Below, piece after piece: positions 35,267 through 45,313 of a stretch of DNA of 64,000 bases. Source of the stretch: Acidovorax sp. DW039 (GTDB taxonomy: Bacteria > Pseudomonadota > Gammaproteobacteria > Burkholderiales > Burkholderiaceae_C); assembly GCF_037101375.1 (NCBI RefSeq), contig NZ_AP029019.1, positions 1,860,001-1,924,000 of the forward strand, read 5' to 3'. The notes under the pieces are model-generated. The model was not told where the DNA came from. It did not search any database and saw only the letters and a program-made list of their open reading frames with translations. How positions within the stretch are numbered: position 1 is the first letter of the stretch; every line of letters starts with the position of its first letter. The position numbers and the translations under genes are program-made.

Positions 35267-36406
35267 TCAGCGGCCTGCAGCGGCCGTGGCCAGCGCAGAA
35301 AGGGTTTCGTCCAGGCGCGGCAGCTCGGCGGCTTTCATGTGCTGCTGGGCTTGCTGCAGCATGCTGGCGGCGTTCTGTGTGCGACGGGATGCGGGGTCGA
35401 AGTACTTGTTGAGCGCCACCGAAGCCGCAGTCAGGTCTGCCCGGGCCGAGTCGTACTGGCGGGCCAAAACCCCCAGGCGGGCGTTGAGCAGTTTGAGCTT
35501 GAGGTTTTCGCGCAGGAAGAAGGTCTGGTCGGGTGCCAGAAGGATGGCTTCGGGCTGGTCAATGCGGCTCACGCGCACCAGGCCTCGGGCCTCGTCGCGC
35601 ACCACCTCCCACCCGCGCTGCAGGGCTGCGCGCCACCAGGGCAGGTCTGCGTTGTCAGTGGCGGGTGCTGCGCCAGAGGCGGGAGCGCCCATTCTGCGTG
35701 TGGCAGCGGCCTGCGCCACGGCGTTGAGCACAGGCAGCTCGTCCACTTGCCTAACCAGTTCATCCAGCCGTCCTAGTAAACCTGCGGTGTCGGTCACCGT
35801 GGCGCGCGTCAGGCGATCCAGATCGCGACCAATGGCGCGTTGCAGGGGTGCCAGGCGTGGCTGGGCGGCCCGCTCGATCCGCTGGTTGGCTGTTTTGAGT
35901 GCCGCAACCAGAGGCTCCAGTCCACCCGTCAACTGGGCCTGTTGCTGGGCAAGGCGAATGGCGGATTCGATGTCCACCACCAAGTTCTCGTCACGAGAGC
36001 GTGACAGGCTCTGCATCAGCTCTTCAAGCTGGCTGCGTTGCAAGGCCACTTCGCTAACGCGGGCCTCTGCCACTGACAGGCGGGCCGCCGTCTCGCGCAC
36101 CTGGTCTTCCGCCTGGCGCGCAATGGTGCGGGCTTCAATGGCCAGTGCGCCGGAGTCTGCAGACTGCCGGGCGAGCTGTTCCTGAATGCCGCTGAGCTTT
36201 TGCCACAGCAGCACGCTGCTGGTGAGCGCCCCCGCTGCCACGATGCCCAGCAGCAGTTGCCCCAGGCCCATACCACCCGAAGCCGTATGGCGGGTGGGCG
36301 ATGGGGCTGGTGCCTCCGCACCCGAAGGCGTGGCGGCAGTCGTAGGGGGTGTTGTAGTAGGGGCGGGGGTTGCTGCAGGTTGCGGCAGATCAGGAGCAGA
36401 ACTCAT
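35267..36406 (-). CDS. hemX: HemX-family membrane protein (uroporphyrinogen-III C-methyltransferase homolog in name)
   Basis: A 379-residue protein with a Pro/Ala/Thr-rich cytoplasmic start, one membrane helix at about residues 52-73 (GLGQLLLGIVAAGALTSSVL) and a long helical periplasmic region with predicted coiled coil (about 75-140). It lacks the SAM-binding motifs of true methyltransferases, so the common database name is misleading. The ATG at 36406 overlaps the hemD stop as ATGA, which fixes the start. Confidence 0.92.
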   Translation of the reverse strand: MSSAPDLPQPAATPAPTTTPPTTAATPSGAEAPAPSPTRHTASGGMGLGQLLLGIVAAGALTSSVLLWQKLSGIQEQLARQSADSGALAIEARTIARQAEDQVRETAARLSVAEARVSEVALQRSQLEELMQSLSRSRDENLVVDIESAIRLAQQQAQLTGGLEPLVAALKTANQRIERAAQPRLAPLQRAIGRDLDRLTRATVTDTAGLLGRLDELVRQVDELPVLNAVAQAAATRRMGAPASGAAPATDNADLPWWRAALQRGWEVVRDEARGLVRVSRIDQPEAILLAPDQTFFLRENLKLKLLNARLGVLARQYDSARADLTAASVALNKYFDPASRRTQNAASMLQQAQQHMKAAELPRLDETLSALATAAAGR

Positions 36407-37212
36407 GCCCCGGATTCTATCGACGCCACCACGTCTGCAAGGGCTGGGCGGCATTCGCGCACCTGACCAAATCCTGCGTCGCGTGCGGTTTTGGCAATGC
36501 GCGGATGGGTGGCCAAGGCGCTGGCGGTGTGCCAGCTTTGCTGGGGCAGTGCCGCACTCAAATGGGCAATGGCCTCGGAGCTGCTGAAAAGCCAGACGGA
36601 CCCATTGCTGGCCGCCTGCCGTGCAAGGGTCAGTTCATCCGTAGTGAAGGCCGGGGCACCCCGTTGGTATGCCACCACAAATTCCACCTGCGCGCCTGCC
36701 GCTTCTATCTGGCGGGCCAGCCAGTCGCGGCCTGTGCCTTCTGATTCATGCACACCTGCAGAGCGCCCGCGCACGATCAGGATGCGGTCTCCCGGCTGCA
36801 CTTGCCCATGCACCTGTTGCCACAGCGTTTCCGAATCAAACTGCGCTGCGTCGGCTGCGGGGCCATCAATGCGGTCTGCCGCAAACCCCTGCTCCTGCAG
36901 CACTCTGGCCGTGCCGGGGCCGGGTGCCCATGCTCTAGTTTTGATAGCTGCTTGCGCTTGATTATCAAGCGCTGGAGCATGATTTGACTCAAAGAAATAC
37001 AGCGCAGCATTGCCGCTGACGAACATGACCGCCCGGTAGTCTTGCAGCCTTTGAAGCGCTTGGGCCACGGCGGTCTGGGATGCAGGGTCTGTGACCGGGC
37101 CGATATGGATCAGTGGCAGGGCCACCGCAGCAATACCCCGCTGCACCAGCTGCTCCACCCACGGCGCTGCCTCGCGTGCAGGGCGGGTGACGATGACTTG
37201 CGGGGGGAACAT
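36403..37212 (-). CDS. hemD: Uroporphyrinogen-III synthase
   Basis: HemD cyclises hydroxymethylbilane with inversion of ring D. The 269-residue protein has the two alternating domains of the family, opening VIVTRPAREAAPWVEQL and including MFVSGNAALYFF (about residues 63-74), AWAPGPGTARVLQEQG (about 93-108) and SSSEAIAHL (about 215). Between the second and third of these is an extra segment, ESNHAPALDNQAQAAIKTRA, encoded by a copy of the dispersed palindromic repeat. It falls in a surface loop between conserved strands, so the enzyme probably still works. It follows hemC by 44 bp and overlaps hemX by 4 bp. Confidence 0.95.
   Translation of the reverse strand: MFPPQVIVTRPAREAAPWVEQLVQRGIAAVALPLIHIGPVTDPASQTAVAQALQRLQDYRAVMFVSGNAALYFFESNHAPALDNQAQAAIKTRAWAPGPGTARVLQEQGFAADRIDGPAADAAQFDSETLWQQVHGQVQPGDRILIVRGRSAGVHESEGTGRDWLARQIEAAGAQVEFVVAYQRGAPAFTTDELTLARQAASNGSVWLFSSSEAIAHLSAALPQQSWHTASALATHPRIAKTARDAGFGQVRECRPALADVVASIESGA
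36936..36992. repeat. Dispersed palindromic repeat, copy 4, inside hemD
   Basis: Contains TTTTGATAGCTGCTTGCGCT and then ATCAAGCGCTGGAGCATG. It keeps the hemD frame open and adds about 18-20 residues. Arms AGCGCTTGAT/ATCAAGCGC are perfectly paired around one base. Confidence 0.85.
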
Positions 37213-37256
37213 GGCGGGGCCCGCGGGTGCTTATGGAGCTGGCGTTCGGTTGGTGC

Positions 37257-38204
37257 TCAGTGCGCTGCCGGGGCGGCTGCCCCTTCTGCCCCCCGCGCTC
37301 CAGCATCGCGCAGGCGCTGGGCAATCGCAAGGCCCAGTGCATCAGCCTCGGCCAGCGTGGTTACATGGGCGCTGGCGCTGGCGCGCACCAGGGGGGCCTG
37401 GCCCTCGGGGTCTCCCCATGCTGCGTCCAGGTGCAGAGTCGTGCCTTCCAGGTGGCCATGGGCGGCCAGAGGCATGGAGCAGCTGCCGCCCATCGCGCGG
37501 CTCACGGCGCGCTCCGCCGTCACGGTCAGCCATGTGGGCATGTGGGCCAATGGGGCCAGGGCGTCGATCAGGTCCTGGCGATCGCTGCGCACTTCGATGC
37601 CCAGAGCACCTTGGCCCGCTGCGGGCAGCATGTCAGAGGGGTCGAAGGTGGTGCGGATGCGGTTGCCCAGCTCCAGGCGCTTGAGGCCTGCCGCTGCCAG
37701 CACGATGGCGTCGTACTGGCCTTCGTCCAGCTTGCGCAGGCGGGTGTCCAGGTTGCCCCGCAAGGGTTCAATCTTGAGGTCGGGTCGCAGGGCCTGCAGC
37801 AGTACCTGACGGCGCAGGCTGGATGTGCCCACCACCGCACCAGCGGGCAGATCCTGCAGGCTGGCGTAGCGGGGGGATACGAAGGCGTCGCGGGGGTCTT
37901 CCCGCTCCATCACGCAGGCCAGCGCAAAACCTGCGGGCAGTTCCATGGGTACATCTTTGAGCGAGTGCACGGCAATGTGCGCCCGGCCTTCTTCCAGTGC
38001 CACCTCCAGCTCCTTGACGAACAGACCCTTGCCGCCGACCTTGGACAGGGATCGGTCCAGGATCTGGTCACCCTTGGTGGTCATGCCGAGCAACTCCACC
38101 TGATGGCCCCGCGCACGCAGCAAGGCTTGCACATGTTCTGCCTGCCAGAGGGCCAGCCGACTCTCGCGGGTGGCGATGACGATGGGGGTGTTTTGCGTGC
38201 TCAA
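37257..38204 (-). CDS. hemC: Porphobilinogen deaminase (hydroxymethylbilane synthase)
   Basis: HemC polymerises four porphobilinogen units. The 315-residue protein opens [20 protein letters not shown], has the catalytic Asp region [16 protein letters not shown] (about residues 75-90), the Arg-rich VGTSSLRRQ (about 124-132) and the Cys that carries the dipyrromethane cofactor in [12 protein letters not shown] (about 238-249). The first codon is TTG at 38204, since no in-frame ATG occurs until residue 41, inside conserved sequence; CAGG lies about 10 bases upstream. First gene of hemCDXY, divergent from ppc. Confidence 0.95.
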   Translation of the reverse strand: MSTQNTPIVIATRESRLALWQAEHVQALLRARGHQVELLGMTTKGDQILDRSLSKVGGKGLFVKELEVALEEGRAHIAVHSLKDVPMELPAGFALACVMEREDPRDAFVSPRYASLQDLPAGAVVGTSSLRRQVLLQALRPDLKIEPLRGNLDTRLRKLDEGQYDAIVLAAAGLKRLELGNRIRTTFDPSDMLPAAGQGALGIEVRSDRQDLIDALAPLAHMPTWLTVTAERAVSRAMGGSCSMPLAAHGHLEGTTLHLDAAWGDPEGQAPLVRASASAHVTTLAEADALGLAIAQRLRDAGARGAEGAAAPAAH

Positions 38205-38346
38205 GTTCGTAACCTGTTTGTAATCATTCGGCGGCGGGCGATGCTAGCATGCGCCCGCATCCGGCTTCGTCAGCGCGAGTCCACATACATCAACAGGACG
38301 GCTGATAGCGGGCCGCCCCTTCCTCACTTCACGGAGACACGCGCGA

Positions 38347-41136
38347 ATGAAACGATCCGACAAGGACCAGCCCCTGATTGACGATATCCGCCTGCTGGGC
38401 CGCATTCTGGGCGATGTCATTCGCGAGCAGGAGGGCGTGGACGCCTACGAGCTGGTGGAGCAGGTCCGCAAGCTGTCGGTGGCTTTTCGCCGGGATGCGG
38501 ACCAGGAGGCCGACCGGGCTCTCAAGAAGCTGCTCAAGTCCCTGACGGGCGACCAGACGGTGAGCGTGATCCGCGCCTTCACCTATTTCAGTCACTTGGC
38601 CAACTTGGCTGAAGACCGCCATCACATCCGCCGTCGTGCCGTGCATGAGCGTGCGGGCGACACCCAGGAAGGCAGCATTGAGGTGGCCCTCTCGCGCCTG
38701 CGCTGGGCTGGCATCCCGCCCAAGACCATTTCACAAACTCTAGCGGGCAGCTACGTGGCCCCGGTGCTGACAGCTCACCCCACTGAAGTGCAGCGCAAGA
38801 GCATTCTGGACGCCGAGCGTGACATTGCCCAGTTGCTGGCGGCGCGTGACGACATTCGCGTGCGTGCCCAGCTCTACAACACCGCCAAAGACGCGCTGAC
38901 CCCGCGCGAGCTGGCTGCCAATGAGGCGCAGCTGCGCGCCCGTGTCACGCAGCTGTGGCAAACACGGCTGCTGCGCTACAGCAAGCTCACCGTGGCGGAT
39001 GAGATTGAAAACGCTCTGAGCTACTACGAGGCAACGTTCCTGCGCGAGATCCCCAAAATCTACGCCGACCTGGAAGCCGAGCTGGGTCAGTACCCCGTGC
39101 ACAGCTTTCTGCGCATGGGCCAGTGGATTGGTGGCGACCGCGACGGCAATCCGAATGTGACGGCGCAGACACTGCAATACGCGCTGGCGCGGCAGGCTGA
39201 AGTGGCGCTACGGCACTACCTGACTGAAGTGCACTACCTGGGGGGCGAGCTGTCCTTGTCTGCCCGCCTGGTCAACGTGTCGCCCGAGATGGAGGCCCTG
39301 GCCCAGAGGTCTCCTGACACCAGCGAGCACCGGGTGGATGAGCCGTACCGCCGTGCCTTGACGGGTATCTACGCACGTCTGGCGGCTTCGTTGAAAGAAC
39401 TGACCGGTGGCGAGGCTGCACGGCATGCGGTGGCTCCGCAAAACCCCTACGCCAGCCCGGACGAGTTCCTCGCAGACCTGCGCGTGATCGAGGCATCGCT
39501 CAAGGCCCACCATGGCGAGGCGCTGGCGGCAGAGCGCCTGCATCCCCTGATCCGCGCCGTGCAGGTGTTTGGCTTCCATCTGGCCACGGTGGACTTGCGC
39601 CAGAGTTCGGACAAGCATGAGGAAGTGGTGGCCGAGCTGCTGGCCAAGGCGCGAATTGAGCTGCATTACGCCGACTTGCAGGAAGCTGCGAAGCGGGCGC
39701 TGCTGATCAAACTGCTCAATGATGCGCGCCCCTTGCGTGTGGTGGGTGCCGAATACTCGGCCCACGCGCAGGGAGAGCTGGCGATTTTTGAGACAGCCCG
39801 CGTGATGCGCGAGCGTTTTGGCCCGGATGCCATTCGCCACTACATCATCAGCCACACCGAAACAGTGAGCGACCTGCTGGAGGTGTTGCTGCTGCAAAAA
39901 GAAGTGGGGCTGATGAATGGCACGCTGGACGCTGAATCGCGCAACCACCTGATCGTGGTGCCGCTGTTTGAAACCATTGAAGACTTGCGCAACGCCGCAC
40001 CCATCATGCGTGAGTTCTATGCGTTGCCTGGCGTTGCAGCCCTGGTGCAGCGCAGCGGTGGCGAGCAGGACATCATGCTGGGCTACAGCGACAGCAACAA
40101 GGACGGTGGCATCTTCACCAGCAACTGGGAGCTGTATCGCGCCGAGATCGCCCTGGTGGAGCTGTTCGACGAGCTGGCTACCTCGCATGGCATCCAGTTG
40201 CGCATGTTCCATGGCCGGGGCGGCACCGTGGGACGCGGCGGTGGCCCCAGCTACCAGGCCATCCTGGCGCAGCCCCCGGGCACCGTGCGCGGGCAGATTC
40301 GCCTCACGGAGCAGGGCGAGGTGATCGCCTCCAAATACGCCAACCCCGAGATCGGGCGACGTAACCTGGAAACCCTGGTGGCCGCCACCCTGGAGGCCAC
40401 GCTGCTGCAGCCCACCAAGCCTGCAACCAAGGCGTTTCTGGAGGCTGCAGCCCAGCTCTCGCTGGCCAGCATGGGGGCCTATCGCGCGCTGGTGTACGAA
40501 ACCCCTGGTTTCACGGACTATTTTTTCAATTCCACCCCCATCCGCGAGATTGCCGAGCTCAACATTGGCTCGCGCCCTGCATCGCGCAAGGCGAGCCAGA
40601 AGATTGAAGACCTGCGCGCCATTCCCTGGGGTTTCAGCTGGGGCCAGTGCCGCCTGACATTGCCCGGCTGGTTCGGCTTTGGCTCGGCGGTGGAAGCCTT
40701 TGTCAACGCCGAAGGCAAGGACCCCAAAACCCAGCTCGCCTTGCTGCAGAAGATGTACCGCCAATGGCCGTTCTTCCGCACCCTGCTGTCCAACATGGAC
40801 ATGGTGCTGGCCAAGAGCGATCTGGCGCTGGCCTCACGCTACAGCGAACTGGTCACCGATGCGCGCCTGCGCAAAAAGGTGTTCACTGCGATTGAAGCCG
40901 AGTGGCAACGTACCACCGATGCGCTGGCCCGCATCACCGGCGACAAGCAGCGTCTGGCACACAACACGGCCTTGGCTCGGTCCATCAAGCACCGCTTTCC
41001 GTACATTGATCCATTGCACCATTTGCAGGTGGAGCTGGTGCGCCGCTGGCGCGCAGGGCAGGGCGATGAGCGGGTCCAGACGGGTATTCATATCTCCATC
41101 AACGGTATTGCTGCGGGTCTGCGCAATACGGGCTGA
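38347..41136 (+). CDS. ppc: Phosphoenolpyruvate carboxylase
   Basis: Ppc fixes bicarbonate onto PEP to give oxaloacetate, refilling the TCA cycle. The 929-residue protein has the two signature regions: [14 protein letters not shown] (about residues 140-153, catalytic His) and the second site with [12 protein letters not shown] (about 577-588) and [14 protein letters not shown] (about 622-635). It ends in RNTG, the conserved C-terminus of the enzyme. It is divergent from hemC with a 142-bp shared upstream region and stands alone. Confidence 0.98.
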   Translation: MKRSDKDQPLIDDIRLLGRILGDVIREQEGVDAYELVEQVRKLSVAFRRDADQEADRALKKLLKSLTGDQTVSVIRAFTYFSHLANLAEDRHHIRRRAVHERAGDTQEGSIEVALSRLRWAGIPPKTISQTLAGSYVAPVLTAHPTEVQRKSILDAERDIAQLLAARDDIRVRAQLYNTAKDALTPRELAANEAQLRARVTQLWQTRLLRYSKLTVADEIENALSYYEATFLREIPKIYADLEAELGQYPVHSFLRMGQWIGGDRDGNPNVTAQTLQYALARQAEVALRHYLTEVHYLGGELSLSARLVNVSPEMEALAQRSPDTSEHRVDEPYRRALTGIYARLAASLKELTGGEAARHAVAPQNPYASPDEFLADLRVIEASLKAHHGEALAAERLHPLIRAVQVFGFHLATVDLRQSSDKHEEVVAELLAKARIELHYADLQEAAKRALLIKLLNDARPLRVVGAEYSAHAQGELAIFETARVMRERFGPDAIRHYIISHTETVSDLLEVLLLQKEVGLMNGTLDAESRNHLIVVPLFETIEDLRNAAPIMREFYALPGVAALVQRSGGEQDIMLGYSDSNKDGGIFTSNWELYRAEIALVELFDELATSHGIQLRMFHGRGGTVGRGGGPSYQAILAQPPGTVRGQIRLTEQGEVIASKYANPEIGRRNLETLVAATLEATLLQPTKPATKAFLEAAAQLSLASMGAYRALVYETPGFTDYFFNSTPIREIAELNIGSRPASRKASQKIEDLRAIPWGFSWGQCRLTLPGWFGFGSAVEAFVNAEGKDPKTQLALLQKMYRQWPFFRTLLSNMDMVLAKSDLALASRYSELVTDARLRKKVFTAIEAEWQRTTDALARITGDKQRLAHNTALARSIKHRFPYIDPLHHLQVELVRRWRAGQGDERVQTGIHISINGIAAGLRNTG

Positions 41137-41236
41137 TGATCTGGCGCATCGGGGATGCTGGAGGCAACGCCAGCGTCCCTCGTGCGTTGGCGTTCGTCTG
41201 AAGCGCGGTGGGCGATAGTCGTCTGCCCCGGCAAGG

Positions 41237-43600
41237 TCACGGGGCCTCGGAGCGCATGGGCACGCGCTCCTCTGCCGTGCCTTGGTCCCATTTGCTGCGC
41301 AGTGCTGCAAAGGCTTCTGCACTGCAGGGGCGCGACCACAGATAACCCTGGGCCTGGGTGGCCCCCATCTCGCACAGCAGGGCGAGTTGCTCCGGAGCTT
41401 CCACCCCTTCGGCCACGGTGCGCATGCCCAGGTCAGAGGCCATGCGCACAATGCTTTTGACGATGGTGTGCCCACATCCGTGCTCACCCGCCTTCTGCAT
41501 GAAGGCCCGGTCGATCTTGAGCGTATGGAAGGGGAACTGGCTCAGGTAGCTGAGCGATGAGTATCCCGTGCCGAAGTCATCCAGGGCGATACGCACCCCC
41601 AGCGCGCGCAGGGCGTGCAGTTGCTGCAGTGCGCGCGCAGGGTCTTCAATGAAGACCGACTCGGTAATTTCCAGCTCCAGCCGGTGGGGGGCGAGCCCGG
41701 TGGTCAGCAAGGTGGCCTGCACCACGGTGACAAAGTCGGCGTCGCGCAGTTGCAGGGCAGAGACGTTGACCGAGACGTCCAGACCGGCCAGTGCTGGCTG
41801 GTGCACGGCGGCTTCGCAGGCCTGTAGCAGCACCCAGGCTCCCAGCGTGTCGATGATGCCCGACTGCTCCGCAATCTGAATGAACTCTGTTGGCGCGATG
41901 GCACCGAGTTCGGGGTGCTGCCAGCGCAACAAACCTTCTGCTCCGCAGAGGCGGCCCGTGCTGACGTCGATCTGCGGTTGCCAGTGCAAGCTCATCTCGC
42001 GCCGCTGGATGGCCTCGCGCAAGTCATTTTCCAGCCGCGCCTTGCGCTGATTGCGTTCACCCATCTCGGGTGTGTAGGCGACGTAGCGCCCACGGCCCGC
42101 GTCCTTGGCGACATAGAGTGCTGTATCGGCCTGCACCAGCAGTCCGTCCACATCGGTGTCACCGGGCTCGAACAGCGCCAGCCCAATGCTGGCACCCATG
42201 CGCAGGCGCCGTCCCTCCATGTGCAGTGGTCGGTTCAGGGCCTCGGCCAATATTTGCGCCTGCCGCTGTGCCAGGGCCAGCGGGTAGCTTCCGTCCCGGC
42301 TTTGGCGCATCAGCACGGCAAATTCATCACCACCCAGGCGGGCCATGAGGTGTGTGGGGGCAGAGGCGGTTTGCAAACGCTTTGCGATCTCTTGCAACAC
42401 GGCATCGCCGACCGAATGCCCGAGCGTGTCATTCACCGTCTTGAAATAGTCCAGGTCAATCAGCAGCAAGGCTCCACCGCGCCCCGCCTGCATTTCTTCG
42501 GCGATCGCCTGGTGGATGAAAAACCGATTGGCCAGTCCGGTGAGAGAGTCGGTATGGGCCAGCCGCTCCAGCTGTTCTTGCGCTTGCACGATGGAGGTTT
42601 TGTCGGCCACCACACCGCGCCATCCCCGGATGTGTCCCCACTCGTCCTTGAAAGGCTTGCCTGTGAAGGCGAGGTGAAAACGCTCTCCATGGATTTCCAG
42701 CGCCATGGGCAGCGAGTGAAAGGGGGCTTGCTGATCCAGAATTTTGGAAAACGCATCGTTTTCCCGTACGGCGTGTTGCGCCAGCCATTCGGGCAGAGAG
42801 GTGGAGGGGGCGTGCGCTGGAGGCAGGCGCAGCAGGGTGCACAGCCGGGCAGAGGCCTGGGCCAGCATGCCGTTGGTGCGGATTTCCCACAGGGCTTCGT
42901 TGGCGCTTTGCTCAAAGTCCCGGAATACCGTGGACAGCAGCTGTTCCTGCCGCACCGCTTCGCTGCGCGAGATGATGAGCGCAGTGGCTTTGCGCCACGA
43001 CGAAATGGCTCCCACCATGTTGATGGGGGCATAAAACACCATGAGGCCCGCTACGCCCGCCATGATGGGTTCTCCCGCATCCCACAAGGCCCACAGTGCT
43101 GCAGCGGTAAAGATGCTGGCATAGCAAAGGCTAGCCCTCGGCAGGGGGCTCAACAGAAAGGTGCCTGCGCTGAGCATGCCTGTGAACAGGGTGGCAATCA
43201 GCAGCTGTTGCCCCGATGTGACCGAGGCAAACCAGAACACCGGCAGGCAGGCCCACAGCACCGCGAGGATGCTTGCATGCCATGTGGCGCGCCGCGCGGC
43301 ACGCCGGGAAGCCGTTTGCAACTGGCGATGTGCGTAATGCCGCCACCGCTGCATGGCCACGCAGGCCGTGGCCAGCATGCAGGTGTACCAGAGGTACAGC
43401 CCGATGCTGCGCAAATCCTGCAGAGCCCACAGCATGAGGGAAGCGCTGCCAATGTTGGCGGCCATGGCGTAAGGCGTGAGCCGGATGACGCTCCCGAGAT
43501 GCTCGCCACGGATCTTGCCTTCCAGCGCCCCTTCGTCCTCATACATGGAACGGATCCCCGCCCAGATCTGCTTGTAGTCCATGAAGATTTCTGAAGTCAT
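41237..43600 (-). CDS. Membrane-bound GGDEF/EAL cyclic-di-GMP protein
   Basis: A 787-residue protein. The N-terminal 200 residues hold about six hydrophobic helices (integral membrane sensor). A PAS-like region follows at about residues 225-335, the GGDEF domain at about 340-505 and the EAL domain at about 520-770. The diguanylate cyclase motif GGDEF is intact. The phosphodiesterase motif reads EGLLRW instead of EALLRW, but the other metal and catalytic positions are present (LEITES, LDDFGTGYSS, LKIDRAF, VAEGVE). Both activities are therefore possible. It probably controls motility or biofilm; flhDC lies 2 kb away. Start at the ATG at 43600, or six codons later. Confidence 0.94.
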   Translation of the reverse strand: MTSEIFMDYKQIWAGIRSMYEDEGALEGKIRGEHLGSVIRLTPYAMAANIGSASLMLWALQDLRSIGLYLWYTCMLATACVAMQRWRHYAHRQLQTASRRAARRATWHASILAVLWACLPVFWFASVTSGQQLLIATLFTGMLSAGTFLLSPLPRASLCYASIFTAAALWALWDAGEPIMAGVAGLMVFYAPINMVGAISSWRKATALIISRSEAVRQEQLLSTVFRDFEQSANEALWEIRTNGMLAQASARLCTLLRLPPAHAPSTSLPEWLAQHAVRENDAFSKILDQQAPFHSLPMALEIHGERFHLAFTGKPFKDEWGHIRGWRGVVADKTSIVQAQEQLERLAHTDSLTGLANRFFIHQAIAEEMQAGRGGALLLIDLDYFKTVNDTLGHSVGDAVLQEIAKRLQTASAPTHLMARLGGDEFAVLMRQSRDGSYPLALAQRQAQILAEALNRPLHMEGRRLRMGASIGLALFEPGDTDVDGLLVQADTALYVAKDAGRGRYVAYTPEMGERNQRKARLENDLREAIQRREMSLHWQPQIDVSTGRLCGAEGLLRWQHPELGAIAPTEFIQIAEQSGIIDTLGAWVLLQACEAAVHQPALAGLDVSVNVSALQLRDADFVTVVQATLLTTGLAPHRLELEITESVFIEDPARALQQLHALRALGVRIALDDFGTGYSSLSYLSQFPFHTLKIDRAFMQKAGEHGCGHTIVKSIVRMASDLGMRTVAEGVEAPEQLALLCEMGATQAQGYLWSRPCSAEAFAALRSKWDQGTAEERVPMRSEAP

Positions 43601-43761
43601 TGTTATTTATAGCATATTTAACAAATTAACCAAAATTGAGATGATCAATTAAGCGGGATGAGCCGTTGAGCTCTCTACTGGTGGTCATATCCCGCGCTTT
43701 TCAGCCAATGGCCCTTGCCGGGCGTGGCTAGGATGAACACACGTCATCCAGTGTTTTGCCC

Positions 43762-44589
43762 ATGCCCACCGTTTTCATGAATGCATCTCCCTTGAAGCTC
43801 CTCCGTGGGCGTGGGCCTGTTTTTCTTGCTGGCCTGATCGCTTCTGTGCTTGCAGTGAGTGGGTGCTCCTCGCTCGACGTGCCGCGGGCTGACAACTACC
43901 CGGCGAGCAATCAGAAAAAAGCCCGCGCTGTGCACCATTGGGATGTGCTGGCCGATGACGTGGCAGGTCGCATTGCCGACAAGATCAGGGAATGGCCGCC
44001 GGGTGAATACCCCATTCACGTCTCGACGGTGAGCGATGCCAGCTTCAACCAGGGTTTTCGCAAACTGCTCATCACGCGGCTGCTAGATCGTGGCGTAGCG
44101 CTTTCCACCCAGCCGGCGGGCGTGCAGTTGGTGGTGGACGCGCAAGTCGTGCAACACCCGGCGCAGACGTTCAACCTCAACCGGGCATCTCTGCCTCTCA
44201 CCCGACTGGCGATAGGGGTGACGGTGGCGCGTGATCTGGTGCATGCGCCCCCCGCTGCAGCTTCTGTGGCCGGGACTTTGGGGGCCGCTGCATTGCTGGC
44301 CGATGCCACCTCGTACCTGACCGAAGGGCCTGCGGCGGGTGGGCCGACACGCACGGAGGTGTTGATTACCACTTCGCTGGAAAACGCAGACCGCTACCTC
44401 GCACGCACTGCCGATGTCTACTACATCGAGGACGCGGACGCGGCCCTGTATCTGCCCAAAGAGCCTGCCCCGCCTTCTCAACCCGCGCCTGCGTTGCCGG
44501 TGAAGCAGTGGCGCGTGGTTGCGCCCACGGGCAACGTGCCCATGCTTCCTGCCGCGCCGAGTGCAGCCAATGCACCTCTGGCTCCCTGA
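43762..44589 (+). CDS. Outer-membrane or periplasmic lipoprotein of unknown function
   Basis: A 275-residue protein with a lipoprotein signal: hydrophobic core FLAGLIASVLAV followed by SGC at about residue 37. The mature part is mixed alpha/beta, with a central hydrophobic, Ala/Gly-rich segment (about 163-187) and a Pro/Ala-rich C-terminus. I cannot name a domain. It lies 30 bp upstream of the FlgO-like gene on the same strand, so the two are likely cotranscribed. Start at 43762 or at the ATG at 43777; neither has a strong ribosome site. Confidence 0.75.
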   Translation: MPTVFMNASPLKLLRGRGPVFLAGLIASVLAVSGCSSLDVPRADNYPASNQKKARAVHHWDVLADDVAGRIADKIREWPPGEYPIHVSTVSDASFNQGFRKLLITRLLDRGVALSTQPAGVQLVVDAQVVQHPAQTFNLNRASLPLTRLAIGVTVARDLVHAPPAAASVAGTLGAAALLADATSYLTEGPAAGGPTRTEVLITTSLENADRYLARTADVYYIEDADAALYLPKEPAPPSQPAPALPVKQWRVVAPTGNVPMLPAAPSAANAPLAP

Positions 44590-44619
44590 AGGGGATGCCT
44601 GTTTTTCGGATCAGTCACC

Positions 44620-45189
44620 ATGCAACGAAGACGTTTCTTGACCCATACCGCCGCGGCCACGACTGCGTTGGGCGCAGGCTTGCTGCAGGGCTGCAGCAGC
44701 TTTTATTACGGTGAGAAGCCTGGGGCCGTGTGGTTTCCCACCAACCTCATCGAAGCCAACCACCGTGCGGCCGATGCGCTGCTGCTGAATGCGCCGCTGG
44801 ATGGTCAGCATCCCATCATGGTGGCGACGCTGGTCAATGTGGACAGGCTCACCGAGTCGTCACGCCTGGGGCGCATTTTTTCGGAGCAGATTGCGGGGCG
44901 CCTGGTTCAGCGCGGTCTCAAGGTGGTTGAGCTGAAACTGCGCGACAGCGTGGCCCTGCAGAGGGACCAAGGGGAGTTGCTGCTTTCACGCGAGGTGCGC
45001 GAAGTCAGCCAGAGCCACGATGCCCAGGCGGTGGTGGTCGGCACCTATGCGGCGTCAGCCACGGCGCTGTACATCAGTCTGAAGCTGGTGACGCCAACGG
45101 GCAATGCCGTGGTGGCAGCACACGACTATTCAGTGCCCATGGAAGACAACGTGCGGGTATTGCTGGCCAACGGCATGCTGCGTTACTGA
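44620..45189 (+). CDS. FlgO-like lipoprotein
   Basis: A 189-residue protein starting MQRRRFLTHTAAATTALGAG with a twin-arginine-like motif and a lipobox ending at Cys (LLQGC, about residue 25). The mature domain, PIMVATLVNVDRLTESSRLG (about 65-84) through EQIAGRLVQRGLKVVELKLR, matches what I recall of the FlgO domain, an outer-membrane protein linked to flagella in Vibrio. The position next to flhDC agrees with this. Family identification from memory of the motif. Confidence 0.8.
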   Translation: MQRRRFLTHTAAATTALGAGLLQGCSSFYYGEKPGAVWFPTNLIEANHRAADALLLNAPLDGQHPIMVATLVNVDRLTESSRLGRIFSEQIAGRLVQRGLKVVELKLRDSVALQRDQGELLLSREVREVSQSHDAQAVVVGTYAASATALYISLKLVTPTGNAVVAAHDYSVPMEDNVRVLLANGMLRY

Positions 45190-45202
45190 CGTTGAAGTTG
45201 AC

Positions 45203-45256
45203 GTGGGCGTGGGCGTGGGCGTGGGCGTGGGCGTGGGCGTGGGCGTGGGCGTGGGC
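45203..45256. repeat. Tandem hexanucleotide repeat (GTGGGC)9
   Basis: Nine perfect units of GTGGGC starting 13 bp after the stop of the FlgO-like gene. Unit number is likely to vary between strains by slippage. It does not lie in a gene, so it would change only the spacing of the 3' untranslated region. Confidence 0.95.
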
Positions 45257-45313
45257 GTGTTGATCCTGATGGTCTAGCTTCCAACCAAGAGCATCGTGGG
45301 TGCGCGTATTGCT

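Noticed and set aside
39208..40764. A 518-codon minus-strand frame inside ppc
   Set aside because: It is antisense to highly conserved PEP carboxylase motifs and has no recognisable protein features.
41915..43594. A 559-codon plus-strand frame opposite the GGDEF/EAL gene
   Set aside because: Same shadow effect; the opposite strand encodes a clear multi-domain protein with intact motifs.
45203..45256. Phase variation of the FlgO-like gene by the GTGGGC array
   Set aside because: The array lies after the stop codon, and unit changes of 6 bp cannot shift a frame, so on/off switching of the protein is not expected.
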